Source of the DNA: Bacillota bacterium
GTDB taxonomy: Bacteria; Bacillota; Clostridia; Peptostreptococcales; Acidaminobacteraceae
Assembly: GCA_023443345.1 (NCBI GenBank)
Contig: JAEZUZ010000032.1
Location: forward strand, 1-34,443
DNA length: 34,443 nucleotides
Reading direction: 5' to 3'
The notes under the pieces were generated by a model that saw only the letters and a list, made by a program, of their open reading frames with translations, was not told the DNA's origin and did not search any database. This document shows, piece after piece, positions 8,195 to 16,502 of the stretch (positions are counted from its first letter, which is position 1; each line of letters begins with the position of its first letter). The translations under genes and the position numbers were made by a program.

Positions 8195-9049
8195 TTGAAG
8201 AATTATACACTTATGCACGAACATATAACTATTGATCTATCAGGTGTTAAAAATACTGATGATACAAGGCTAGATTGCTTTGATATTACAGTAAGAGAAT
8301 TTAAAAAACTTTACGAATACGGAGTTAGAAGAGTTCTAGATGTCACTAATAGAGGAATGGGAAGGGATTTAGACTACATAAGAAGAGTTGAAAAAGAGAC
8401 GGGAATTAAAATTCCCTATTCAACTGGTTTTTATAAGGAACCTTTTTTTCCAGAGTATGTATACACAATGAGCATCGATGAACTAGCAAATCTTATGATA
8501 GATGAGTATAGAAATATGAACGCTACTGCAATAGGTGAGATTGGAAGTAGCAAGGGCGTGATAACTCAGGCAGAGCAAAAGGTATTTGATGCAGCAATTA
8601 TTGCTCAGAAAGAGACAGGTGCAATCCTTACTACTCATACAAGTCTAGGTACGCTATCTGTTGAGCAAGCAAAGATGATAACTGAAAGAGGAGTAGAACC
8701 AGACAGAGTAATAATTGGGCATATGGATCTATCACAAAATATAGACCAAATTTTAGAGACCTTGAGCTATGGGGTAAATATTGCTTTTGATACTATTGGA
8801 AAAAATGACTATGCTCCAGATTCTTTTAGAGTTAAAGCTCTAAAGAGGATAAAGGAAGAAGGGCTGCTCCACAAGGTTGTACTATCTTTAGATATTACAA
8901 GGAAGAGCCATATGAAAGAAAATGGTGGAATAGGATACTCATATTTATTTGAGACATTTATACCTATGATGAAGGAAGCGGGATTAACTGATAGAGATGT
9001 AGATACTTTACTTGCTGATAATCCAAATAGATTGTTAGGAGAGATATGA
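8195..9049 (+). CDS. php: Phosphotriesterase homology protein (Php/YhfV)
   Basis: TIM-barrel metallohydrolase of the amidohydrolase/PTE superfamily (284 aa). Ligands visible: MHEH (residues 7-10) on strand 1; the bridging Glu in IGEIGSS (about 109-115), where true PTE has a carboxylated Lys; His in TTHTSLG (about 146-152); His in IGHMD (about 174-178); and catalytic Asp in LSLDITR (about 229-235). All are intact. The PTE-homology class typically hydrolyses lactones or esters, and E. coli Php has no proven natural substrate. The start is TTG, chosen because MHEH must be near the N-terminus and GAGG sits 5' of it. It overlaps yhfS by 4 nt. Confidence 0.85.
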   Translation: MKNYTLMHEHITIDLSGVKNTDDTRLDCFDITVREFKKLYEYGVRRVLDVTNRGMGRDLDYIRRVEKETGIKIPYSTGFYKEPFFPEYVYTMSIDELANLMIDEYRNMNATAIGEIGSSKGVITQAEQKVFDAAIIAQKETGAILTTHTSLGTLSVEQAKMITERGVEPDRVIIGHMDLSQNIDQILETLSYGVNIAFDTIGKNDYAPDSFRVKALKRIKEEGLLHKVVLSLDITRKSHMKENGGIGYSYLFETFIPMMKEAGLTDRDVDTLLADNPNRLLGEI

Positions 9050-10140
9050 AGACGAACTTATTGCCAAGCATGACACTAGAAGAAGCTATGGAATTACAAT
9101 TCAAAATTGTAGATTCAATAGGAAAAGAATTTAGTGGAAGTGAGTTTCTAAATCTATCAGAAGTAGGACTAGCCGGAGATAATAAAAAGCCAACTGCAAC
9201 CACAAAGGCAGAAAAGGCCTTTGCAAGGATATTTGGTGCTCAAGATGCTGTACTAGTAAGGGGAGCAGGCACAAATGCAATAGCAAGTGCGATATCCATA
9301 CTTTGTAAAGATATCAGAAAGATAGTCATACATAATTCTCCGATATATACAACAACTAGAGATACTCTAATTGATAGAGCAATTGATACATATGTGTGTG
9401 ATTTTCATGATTTATCTACTTTAGAGAAAGCTAGAGAATTTAGCGATGTCCTTCTTGTACAACATACAAGACAAAAAGAAGACGATCATTATGATATATC
9501 TAAAGTGATTTCTAGAGCAAGAGAGCTTAACTTTAGAATAATCTGTGATGACAACTATGCAGTTGGAAAAGTAAAGAAGATAGGAGTTGAACTAGGTGCA
9601 GATGTGTCGTGTTTTTCTAACTTTAAACTATTGGGTCCAGAAGGAATAGGATGTGTAGTTGGAAAGAGCGATATAATCAAAGCTATAAAGGACAAAATGT
9701 ACTCTGGAGGAATGCAGGTACAGGGTTTTGAGGCAATAGAGGCTCTAAGAGGGTTTGTATATGTTCCTGTTGCTCATGCTGTGGCTTTTAACGAGCTAGT
9801 TAAAACAAGTGAAATTGTAAAAGAAGAGCTAAATGAATTTATTCAAGATACTCAGCTTGTCAATGCTCAGAGCAGAGTTTTAATAGTTAGATTTAAAAGG
9901 CCTATAGCAAGAGAAGTCTTGAAATTAGCTAGAGAGTATGGTGTTGCAACATATCCAGTTGGTGCAGAGTCAAAGTACGAAGTACTCCCGATGTTTTACA
10001 GACTTTCAGGATCTTTTATAAAAAATAATCCAGAATTAGAAGACTATGCAATTAGAATCAATCCTATGAGAGCTGGATCAGGTACTATAGTTTCGGTACT
10101 TAAGGAAATAATGACAAGGATAGAGAATGTTTCTAAATAA
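9046..10140 (+). CDS. yhfS: YhfS family PLP-dependent enzyme
   Basis: A 364-aa fold-type I PLP enzyme. The PLP-Asp is in IICDDNYAVG (about residues 165-174) and the Schiff-base Lys is expected in SNFKLLGPEGIG (about 191-202), preceded by a glycine-rich RGAGTNAIAS segment (about 72-81) for phosphate binding. The family is unresolved, with aminotransferase or lyase chemistry both possible. Translationally coupled to php upstream (ATGA) and overlapping yhfX by 14 nt, so its stoichiometry with php and yhfX is probably tight. Confidence 0.82.
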   Translation: MKTNLLPSMTLEEAMELQFKIVDSIGKEFSGSEFLNLSEVGLAGDNKKPTATTKAEKAFARIFGAQDAVLVRGAGTNAIASAISILCKDIRKIVIHNSPIYTTTRDTLIDRAIDTYVCDFHDLSTLEKAREFSDVLLVQHTRQKEDDHYDISKVISRARELNFRIICDDNYAVGKVKKIGVELGADVSCFSNFKLLGPEGIGCVVGKSDIIKAIKDKMYSGGMQVQGFEAIEALRGFVYVPVAHAVAFNELVKTSEIVKEELNEFIQDTQLVNAQSRVLIVRFKRPIAREVLKLAREYGVATYPVGAESKYEVLPMFYRLSGSFIKNNPELEDYAIRINPMRAGSGTIVSVLKEIMTRIENVSK

Positions 10141-11269
10141 ACTAATAAGCAGAAATAGAAATTTAATAGATTATGCAATAAAAGCTCATAATAATTTAGA
10201 AATTGCTCCAGATACATATATTATTGATCTAGATACATTTGTAGATAATGCAAAGAAGATACTTGAAAAGGCAAATCTAGAGGGAATAGAACTATTTTTT
10301 ATGCTAAAGCAGATAGGTAGAAATCCTCTGTTAGCAAAGAAATTGATTGAGCTTGGATATCCTGGAGCGGTATGTGTGGACTTTAAAGAAGCACTTAGGA
10401 TGATGCAGCACAATATTGCAATTATGAATGTTGGAAATCTAGTTCAAGTTCCTAAAATATATCTAGAAGATATTCTAAAATATGGCGTTAAATATTTAAC
10501 AGTATATTCTTTAGAAAAGCTCAGAGATATAGATGAAATATCTGCTAAACTTGGAAAAGTTCAGAAAATAATGCTTAGAATTCAAGAGAAAGATAGCATT
10601 AAATTTGATCCTCAGTCTGGTGGATTTCAACTAGATGAATTAGATAGAGTTGCAAGTGAATTTAAAAAGCTTAAAAATGTAGAACTCAGTGCTCTTACAG
10701 CATTTCCTGCATTTAGTTTTGATGAAAATTACTCAGTTAATGATAATTATAATTCTATTATTAAGGCTAGAGAAATCTTACAGAAATATGGATATAATTC
10801 TCTAAAGTTAGACCTTCCATCGGGCAACGCTTTATCTATGATTAGCTATGCAAAAGAAGTGGGTGCCGATATTCTTGAACCAGGTCATAGTTTTACAGGG
10901 ACTTGTCCATATCATGTAAAAAACGATGATTCAGAAAATATATGTATTTTGTATTTGAGTGAAGTCTCACATACCTATGATGGGAACTCATACATCTATG
11001 GAGGGGGACACTATAGAAGAGGACATGTTAAAAATGTTCTGATTGATAATAGAGTGCAAGAAGTTAAAGAAAGTAATCCTACAGACATAGATTATTACTT
11101 CAAAGTTATAGGAGAAAATAAAGTCAATCAAACTGCAATAATGGCTTTTAGGTTTCAGATATTTGTAACAAGAAGTGATGTATGTATAGTTAGTGGACTC
11201 TCTAAAAAAAATCCGAAGATTGAAGGATTTTACGATAGTTTAGGAAGGGAAAAATGTTTAAGAGAATAG
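10127..11269 (+). CDS. yhfX: YhfX family alanine racemase-like PLP enzyme
   Basis: A 380-aa fold-type III (alanine racemase/ornithine decarboxylase barrel) PLP protein. The N-terminal barrel starts with TYIIDLDTFVDNAKKI, and the PLP Lys is in FFMLKQIGRNP (about residue 63). LDLPSGNALSM and DILEPGHSFTG match the phosphate-binding end of the barrel. The usual racemase C-terminal beta domain is present but divergent (SYIYGGGHYRRGHV). Racemase or decarboxylase action on an amino acid or amino sugar is inference. The start lies inside the yhfS end, and the gene overlaps yhfW by 16 nt. Confidence 0.82.
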   Translation: MFLNKLISRNRNLIDYAIKAHNNLEIAPDTYIIDLDTFVDNAKKILEKANLEGIELFFMLKQIGRNPLLAKKLIELGYPGAVCVDFKEALRMMQHNIAIMNVGNLVQVPKIYLEDILKYGVKYLTVYSLEKLRDIDEISAKLGKVQKIMLRIQEKDSIKFDPQSGGFQLDELDRVASEFKKLKNVELSALTAFPAFSFDENYSVNDNYNSIIKAREILQKYGYNSLKLDLPSGNALSMISYAKEVGADILEPGHSFTGTCPYHVKNDDSENICILYLSEVSHTYDGNSYIYGGGHYRRGHVKNVLIDNRVQEVKESNPTDIDYYFKVIGENKVNQTAIMAFRFQIFVTRSDVCIVSGLSKKNPKIEGFYDSLGREKCLRE

Positions 11270-12468
11270 CTGTAATTGTTCTTGATGGGTTTGGAATGAA
11301 GGCTATGGCAGATGCTCATGAAGTTAGACCACAAGACAGCAAGGCCTCAACTTTAGGAAGCATTCTTAGAGAAAGACCAGATTTAAAGTTAGAGACATTG
11401 GAAAAATTGGGACTTATGAATAGCTTTTCAGAAGAAAGTATGAATATGAAGTTTAATCCCGATTCGAATTTTGGATCGTCTGAGCTTATGCACTTTGGCG
11501 CAGATACATTTATGGGCCATCAAGAAATAATGGGGACAAAACCAAAAAAGCCATTGATAAAGCCTTTTTCTGAGAGTATTGATAAAGTAGAAGAACATCT
11601 AAAGAAATACGGACACAAAGTAGAGAGAATAAAAGTTGAGCATCTTAGTTACCTATTAGTTGATGACTATGCAACAGTTGCTGATAATTTAGAGACAGAC
11701 TATGGCATGGTATACAATGTAACTGCACCTCTTGACTATATGGACTTTGAGAAAGAAGTAGAAATTGGCAAAAAGGTAAGAGAAGTAGTAGATGTTGCAA
11801 GAGTTATAGTTTTTGGTGGCAGAGGCAATAATTTAGATGATTTATTTAATGCACAGATGGTAAAATTAGATAAATATGTCGGAGTTGCTTCAGCTGAATC
11901 TAAATCCTATGAGAAGGATTACCACTGTGTGCACCTTGGATATGGCGTTGATGAAAAGAGGCAGGCACCACATCTGCTAAATGAAGTAGGAGTTAAGACA
12001 GTACTAATCGGGAAAGTTCAGGACATAGTACACAATCGTCATGGAATAAATATCGCCTGTGTTGAGACAAATAAGTGTTTTGAGCATACACTTAATGAAT
12101 TTAAAAAGTTAGACAGAGGATTTCTATGTACAAATATTCAGGAAACAGACCTCAGTGGACATGCTCAGTCTGTAGAGAAATATGTAGATATATTACAAAA
12201 AGCAGACAGAGGGCTGAGTAAACTTATAGATGTAATGAATGATCAGGACTTGCTTATAGTTATGGCAGATCATGGCAATGATCCTCTGATTGGTCATAGC
12301 AAACATACAAGAGAAAGAGTTCCACTTTTAGTGTATAATAGTAAAATAAGTGGAGTTAATTTAGGGCTAAGGAAATCTCTTTCTGATGTTTCTGCAACTG
12401 TATTAGATAATTTTAAAGCTTCCAAAGCTCAAAATGGTGAATCATTTTTAGATTTAATTACGAAATAA
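11254..12468 (+). CDS. yhfW: YhfW family phosphopentomutase-like metalloenzyme
   Basis: A 404-aa member of the alkaline phosphatase superfamily, close to phosphopentomutase (DeoB). Metal ligands: VIVLDGFG near the start, DTFMGHQEIMG (about residues 85-95, equivalent to the DTPTGHWE motif of DeoB), LSGHAQSVEKY, and MADHGNDP with HSKHTRERVP near residues 337-355. It probably moves or removes phosphate on a sugar. The substrate is unknown and may be linked to the Php and PLP-enzyme products. The RBS GGAAGGG lies in the yhfX 3' end. The gene ends 11 nt before the second yhfU. Confidence 0.83.
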   Translation: MFKRIAVIVLDGFGMKAMADAHEVRPQDSKASTLGSILRERPDLKLETLEKLGLMNSFSEESMNMKFNPDSNFGSSELMHFGADTFMGHQEIMGTKPKKPLIKPFSESIDKVEEHLKKYGHKVERIKVEHLSYLLVDDYATVADNLETDYGMVYNVTAPLDYMDFEKEVEIGKKVREVVDVARVIVFGGRGNNLDDLFNAQMVKLDKYVGVASAESKSYEKDYHCVHLGYGVDEKRQAPHLLNEVGVKTVLIGKVQDIVHNRHGINIACVETNKCFEHTLNEFKKLDRGFLCTNIQETDLSGHAQSVEKYVDILQKADRGLSKLIDVMNDQDLLIVMADHGNDPLIGHSKHTRERVPLLVYNSKISGVNLGLRKSLSDVSATVLDNFKASKAQNGESFLDLITK

Positions 12469-12479
12469 ATGGGGGTTCT

Positions 12480-12839
12480 ATGAGAATTGTTGTAGGTGGA
12501 CAACTAGATAAACAGGAAATTGCTGATTTTATTAAAGGAGCAATAAAGGATTCACATGTTGAAGTTAAAAACGATCTTGATGCTGTTATGGCAATAAAGA
12601 GTGGAAGCTTTGACTACTATGTAGGAGCTTGCAATACAGGAGGAGGAGGTGCACTGGCTATGGCACTTGCTTTACTTGGAAAGGACAAGTGTGAAACTTT
12701 ATCAATGCCAGGGGTTGTAAAAAGTGAAGAAGAGATTGTAAATGCAGTCAATTCCAATAAGATTGCATTTGGTTTTACAGCTCAGCACAGAGACCAAATT
12801 CTTCCTGTGCTGTGTAAGGCTCTATTTGAGAAGAAATAA
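12480..12839 (+). CDS. yhfU: YhfU family (DUF2620) protein, second copy
   Basis: A 119-aa paralogue of the protein at 6492-6869. Shared blocks: FDYYVGACNTGGGGAL, LGKDKC, and FGFTAQHRDQILPVL. The glycine-rich segment (GACNTGGGGA) looks closer to E. coli YhfU than the first copy does, so this may be the orthologue and the first copy the divergent one. The RBS GGGGG is 5' of the ATG. It is followed by a strong hairpin, marking the end of the core yhf unit. Confidence 0.8.
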   Translation: MRIVVGGQLDKQEIADFIKGAIKDSHVEVKNDLDAVMAIKSGSFDYYVGACNTGGGGALAMALALLGKDKCETLSMPGVVKSEEEIVNAVNSNKIAFGFTAQHRDQILPVLCKALFEKK

Positions 12840-12845
12840 AAAATT

Positions 12846-12871
12846 AAAAACAGAGAATATTCTCTGTTTTT
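12846..12871 (+). terminator. Intra-cluster terminator/attenuator before PTS genes
   Basis: AAAAACAGAGAAT (12846-12858) pairs perfectly with ATTCTCTGTTTTT (12859-12871), followed by TGTTTTT. It lies between yhfU2 and the EIIC start at 12900. The 28 nt after it have no clear promoter, so the PTS genes are probably reached by partial read-through. Confidence 0.75.
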
Positions 12872-12899
12872 GTTTTTATAAAATAAAAGGAGGGAAAAG

Positions 12900-14165
12900 A
12901 TGAAGGGTATACAGAAATTTTTAATGAAGTACCTAATTCCAATAGCTAATAAGCTAGAGCAACAAAAACATATTCAGTCAATTAAAGACGGAATTATCTC
13001 AATAGTTCCAATTATCATTGTGGGTTCTTTTTGTACAATTTTTATTGGAATCAATAACATAATATCAACAGGAGCTGTACATGATTTTATTTCGAAATAT
13101 TTGGGATTTTTGACATATGCTACGGCTTTCACGACAGATTTAATGGCAATATATGCCACATATTTTATATCTAAGAACTTAGCACATAGATATGACATAA
13201 ATGGAAGTCAGCCATCAATAACTGCACTAGTATCATTTTTTATTGTCAGTGCAATTATAAAAGATGGGACAATGACAACAGCATATCTTGGAGCAACAGG
13301 ACTATTTACTGCAATTCTAATTGCATTAATTACAGTTGAAGTATACAACATATGCTATAAATATAAGTTGTATATCAAAATGCCTAAGAGTGTACCTCCT
13401 ATGGTTCAAGACAGTTTTGCATCACTTGTGCCTCTGTTTCTAAATGTAGTAATAGCAGTAATTATTGCAAATCTATCTCTAGAGATTGGAGGAAGTCCAT
13501 TTCCACAGCTACTTATGAATGTATTAGCTCCAGCTATATCTTCAATGGATTCACTAGTGGCACTTATTCTAGTTGTATTTTTTACACAGATACTCTGGTT
13601 TTTTGGATTACATGGACCATCTATTACATCTGCAGTTTGGGCATCTTTTGCAATAGCATACGAAGCAGAGAATGTAGCTAATTATTCACAGGGTATTCCT
13701 GTAAACCACATTTTTACTTTTGGACTATTTTTCTGCATTCTTCAAGTTACAGGATCAGGCATTACACTTGGCCTTAATTTGATGATGTTAAAATCTAAGG
13801 CGAAGTCGCTAAATTCAATAGGAAAAGTTGCAATAATTCCAAGTTTATTTGGGATAAATGAGCCACTGATATTTGGAATTCCAGTTATACTAAATCCATT
13901 TCTATTTATACCATTTGTCTTTGGGCCAGTGATATGTACTGTAATAGCTTATTTTTCGATGACACTAAACTTTGTAAGCAAGCCAATTGCTGCTCCTCCT
14001 GGATTTCTACCTCCTGGAGTAGGTGCATTTATCATGACTCTTGATTATAGAAGTGTAATACTTGTATTTTCGTTGATAATTCTAATGTCAATAATCTACT
14101 ATCCATTCTTTAAAATGATGGAAAGAGAAGAACTAAAAAGGGAATCAGCAGAAATAGATGCTTAA
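12900..14165 (+). CDS. PTS EIIC component, lactose/cellobiose family
   Basis: Membrane permease of a sugar phosphotransferase system (421 aa, about ten membrane segments). EIIC-Lac-type hallmarks: IIVGSFCTIFIG near residue 40, WFFGLHGPSI (about 231-240), and the catalytic-region GINEPLIFG (about 319-327). The sugar is probably a beta-linked disaccharide or derivative, but assignment to cellobiose by family is loose. The RBS is AAGGAGGG. It is followed by EIIB; no EIIA lies in the window, so phosphate must come from a component elsewhere. Only a hairpin separates it from the yhf genes, implying a shared substrate or signal. Confidence 0.85.
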   Translation: MKGIQKFLMKYLIPIANKLEQQKHIQSIKDGIISIVPIIIVGSFCTIFIGINNIISTGAVHDFISKYLGFLTYATAFTTDLMAIYATYFISKNLAHRYDINGSQPSITALVSFFIVSAIIKDGTMTTAYLGATGLFTAILIALITVEVYNICYKYKLYIKMPKSVPPMVQDSFASLVPLFLNVVIAVIIANLSLEIGGSPFPQLLMNVLAPAISSMDSLVALILVVFFTQILWFFGLHGPSITSAVWASFAIAYEAENVANYSQGIPVNHIFTFGLFFCILQVTGSGITLGLNLMMLKSKAKSLNSIGKVAIIPSLFGINEPLIFGIPVILNPFLFIPFVFGPVICTVIAYFSMTLNFVSKPIAAPPGFLPPGVGAFIMTLDYRSVILVFSLIILMSIIYYPFFKMMEREELKRESAEIDA

Positions 14166-14178
14166 AATAGGAGGAAAT

Positions 14179-14469
14179 ATGAGAATTTTATTATGTTGTA
14201 ATGCAGGAATGTCAAGTTCTATACTAGTAAAAAAAATGGAAGAAGTAGCTAGAGAGAATAATGAAGATATTCAAGTAAAAGCTGTAGCTAGCGCAGCTAT
14301 AAAAGATGAAGTTGGAAAATGGGATGTATGTCTAGTTGGGCCACAGCTGATATTTGCTGTAGAAAACATTAAATCACAGCTTTCAATACCTGTTGTTGCA
14401 ATTGAAGCAAGAACTTATGCATTAGCTGATGGAAAGAAAGCTTTAGATCTTGCAAAAAGTTTATTGTGA
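14179..14469 (+). CDS. PTS EIIB component, lactose/cellobiose family
   Basis: About 96-aa cytoplasmic phosphocarrier. The N-terminus MRILLCCNAGMSSS matches Lac-type EIIB, in which the Cys before the P-loop-like stretch is phosphorylated (C6 or C7 here). I chose ATG 14179 rather than 14158 because AGGAGG (14169-14174) sits 4 nt before 14179 and the mature motif must be at the N-terminus. Located 13 nt after the EIIC stop. It would pass phosphate from a distant EIIA to the sugar, and could also phosphorylate the PRD of YhfY (inference). Confidence 0.83.
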   Translation: MRILLCCNAGMSSSILVKKMEEVARENNEDIQVKAVASAAIKDEVGKWDVCLVGPQLIFAVENIKSQLSIPVVAIEARTYALADGKKALDLAKSLL

Positions 14470-14490
14470 ACAAGTTAGGAAGGAATATAG

Positions 14491-15093
14491 ATGTACAATA
14501 TTTGGGCAAGTACTAAAACAAAGAATGGATATGAAGCAGATTTAGTTTTATCTGTGCTTCAGAAATGTATAAGAAGAGCGCAGACAGAAGAGGCTTGTAA
14601 AGCAGCTTATGAGTTATATGTTTCAGGGCCGATATTTTTAGATAAAATATGGAGTAGACTTGTAACTATTTCTGTAGAGGATATTGGTTTTGGAAATTTA
14701 AAAGCGGCTTGCATAATAAATTCTCTTGATGATATGAGAAAGGAATTTCCATATGATGATGGGGATCAGCCGATGTTCTTTATTCACGCTATCAGAGTTC
14801 TTTGTGAAAGTACAAAGGATAGATCAAGTGATTATTTAAAAAATATAATAATAAAAGAAGCTGCGATGGGCAAAAAGATAGAAATCCCTGATGTTGCCTA
14901 TGACAAACATACAAGAAGAGGTCAGGAGATGGGAAGGGATTCAAAGCACTTCTTTGAAGAAGGTGCTAAGGTAGTAAATCAGCTTGAAATTGACAACGAC
15001 TATAGAGAGAGATATGGAAAAATTCTTGAAAATTATGATAGAGAAAGAGATGATCTCGAAGGTGCTTTTAAATTTGGAGAAGGTCAGTACTAG
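14491..15093 (+). CDS. RarA/MgsA C-terminal-domain-like protein, copy 1 (no AAA+ domain)
   Basis: A 200-aa soluble helical protein. Resemblance to the C-terminal domain of the replication-associated protein RarA (MgsA_C): SRLVTISVEDIGFGNL (compare the ISxEDxGxA motif of RarA) near residues 55-70, then IPDVAYDKHT, GQEMGRDSKHF and the YRERY end. There is no Walker A/B, so the ATPase half is absent and no upstream remnant is seen. The next gene is a close duplicate. By hand about 140 of 198 aligned positions are identical without gaps. RBS AGGAAGGA. Co-location with the PTS genes suggests a metabolic or regulatory role rather than DNA repair, but function is unknown. Confidence 0.65.
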   Translation: MYNIWASTKTKNGYEADLVLSVLQKCIRRAQTEEACKAAYELYVSGPIFLDKIWSRLVTISVEDIGFGNLKAACIINSLDDMRKEFPYDDGDQPMFFIHAIRVLCESTKDRSSDYLKNIIIKEAAMGKKIEIPDVAYDKHTRRGQEMGRDSKHFFEEGAKVVNQLEIDNDYRERYGKILENYDRERDDLEGAFKFGEGQY

Positions 15094-15101
15094 GAGTAAT
15101 T

Positions 15102-15713
15102 ATGAGTGGAGTATATAATATTTGGGCAGATACCAAAACTAGAAATAATTATGAAGCAGATGCAGTAATTTCAATGATTCAAAAGTGTATTAGAAGAAAT
15201 ATGGTTGAAGAAGCAGCTCAAGCAGCTTATGAACTCTATACGTCAGGTCCTATATTCTTAGATAAACTTTGGAGAAGGCTTCTTGTAATTTCTGTAGAAG
15301 ATGTTGGATTTGGCAATTTAGAAGCACCAGTGCAAGTAAATACACTAAATAAGATGAGGAAAAACTACCCATATGACGATGTTGATCAGCCTATGTTCTT
15401 TATTCACGCTATTAGAATTCTGTGTTCTTCAAAAAAAGATAGATCAAGTGACTACTTAAAGAATATAGTTATAAAAGAAGCGGCGATGGGAAAAAGAATA
15501 GAAATTCCAGACATAGCTTATGACAAACACACAAGACGAGGTCAGGAAATGGGAAGGGGATCAAAGCACTTTTTCGATGAAGCTACTAAGGTAGTGCCTC
15601 AGTTAGAAATAGATAACAATTATAGAGAAAGATATGCAAAGATAATAGAGAAATATGACCCTAAAAAAGACAATGTAGAGAATGCCTTTGTATATTCAGT
15701 TGGATTAATTTAA
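15102..15713 (+). CDS. RarA/MgsA C-terminal-domain-like protein, copy 2 (no AAA+ domain)
   Basis: A 203-aa tandem duplicate of the preceding gene, starting 9 nt after its stop. The RBS (TAGGAG) overlaps the upstream stop codon. The same blocks are present: VISVEDVGFGNL, DQPMFFIHAIR, IEIPDIAYDKHTRRGQEMGR and the YRERY end. Differences are spread through the protein and cluster at the C-terminus and around residues 70-85, as expected of an older duplication whose copies may form a heteromer. It closes the yhf-PTS run at a bidirectional terminator. No catalytic motif was seen. Confidence 0.65.
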   Translation: MSGVYNIWADTKTRNNYEADAVISMIQKCIRRNMVEEAAQAAYELYTSGPIFLDKLWRRLLVISVEDVGFGNLEAPVQVNTLNKMRKNYPYDDVDQPMFFIHAIRILCSSKKDRSSDYLKNIVIKEAAMGKRIEIPDIAYDKHTRRGQEMGRGSKHFFDEATKVVPQLEIDNNYRERYAKIIEKYDPKKDNVENAFVYSVGLI

Positions 15714-15741
15714 AAAAATATCCCAATACTGGGATATTTTT
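15714..15741. terminator. Bidirectional terminator between the RarA-C pair and sortase
   Basis: AAAAATATCCCA (15714-15725), loop ATAC, TGGGATATTTTT (15730-15741). A perfect 12-bp stem with A/T flanks serving both converging genes. Confidence 0.85.
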
Positions 15742-16420
15742 ATTTTGCATTTTTTATCAACTCTTTTAACTTAGCATCAGAGAAGTCATAAGTATTTTGA
15801 AGCTCTCCAACAGCAAATACTCTAGCATATGTAAGAGGGTATTCACATGTCATAAGAGTGATTATTGGTTTTTTATACTTATCTGCTTCCTCTGCAGAAA
15901 TCTTGTAGAACGCATCCTCTGGAAGAATTTCTCTATTTACTATTTTGTATTGATATATTTTGTCTTTATCAGTGATAAATACATCTGTCCCATTTGGGAT
16001 ATGTTCAACTCTATTAAATAGCTTGTCTTTATCTCCAAGGTTGTGGCCTGCTATAGGATAGTTGTTCTTTCCCATCTCCTGATCTTCTCTAAGTGTGCAA
16101 GCTCCTGCTTTGAGGTTTGTATCGTTTGTTCCTTTAAAAATAGCTAGATTTAAGTTGATTGCAGGAGATATGATTTGCCCAATTATTAAATCCTTATCAA
16201 TCTTGCTTAAGTCAAATAATTCTGTAGAAAGATCTATTGGTCTTACATCCTCAAAGTTAAATGTTGCAACTCTCCTTGAATTTTCTCTAATTTGATCGGC
16301 ATTTATTTCATCGACATATTTTGATGAGTCTTTTATTGAAAGTATAAATCTGCCTATAAAAGGTAATGTAAAAAGAACAATGCCAATAAATAATAAAAGA
16401 TATCCTAATTTTCTTCTCAT
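15740..16420 (-). CDS. srtA: Class A-like sortase
   Basis: Membrane-anchored cysteine transpeptidase that joins LPXTG proteins to peptidoglycan (226 aa). N-terminal anchor LGYLLLFIGIVLFTLPFIG (about residues 5-23), type II orientation, then the catalytic barrel. Triad: His in PIAGHNLGDK (about 119-128), Cys in LMTCEYP (about 189-195), and Arg eight residues after the Cys in YARVFAVG. The His-Cys-Arg spacing suits class A. RBS AAGGAG. It stands alone, without an adjacent substrate; the LPSTG protein at 22247 is a plausible client. Confidence 0.87.
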   Translation of the reverse strand: MRRKLGYLLLFIGIVLFTLPFIGRFILSIKDSSKYVDEINADQIRENSRRVATFNFEDVRPIDLSTELFDLSKIDKDLIIGQIISPAINLNLAIFKGTNDTNLKAGACTLREDQEMGKNNYPIAGHNLGDKDKLFNRVEHIPNGTDVFITDKDKIYQYKIVNREILPEDAFYKISAEEADKYKKPIITLMTCEYPLTYARVFAVGELQNTYDFSDAKLKELIKNAK

Positions 16421-16449
16421 TTTTTCTCCTTACAAATGTTCTGAAATTA

Positions 16450-16455
16450 ATTATA
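16450..16455 (-). promoter_or_regulatory. Candidate -10 element of the sortase promoter
   Basis: TATAAT on the minus strand (plus-strand ATTATA), about 30 nt before the sortase start. The -35 is poor (TTAATT at 18 nt). Confidence 0.45.
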
Positions 16456-16502
16456 CCCTATACTTTGTCTATAAATTAACTTTTTTTGAAGATATTTTTA
16501 AC

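Noticed and set aside
14158..14178. Earlier ATG for EIIB adding seven residues
   Set aside because: The AGGAGG at 14169-14174 belongs to the ATG at 14179, and the EIIB motif must be at the N-terminus.
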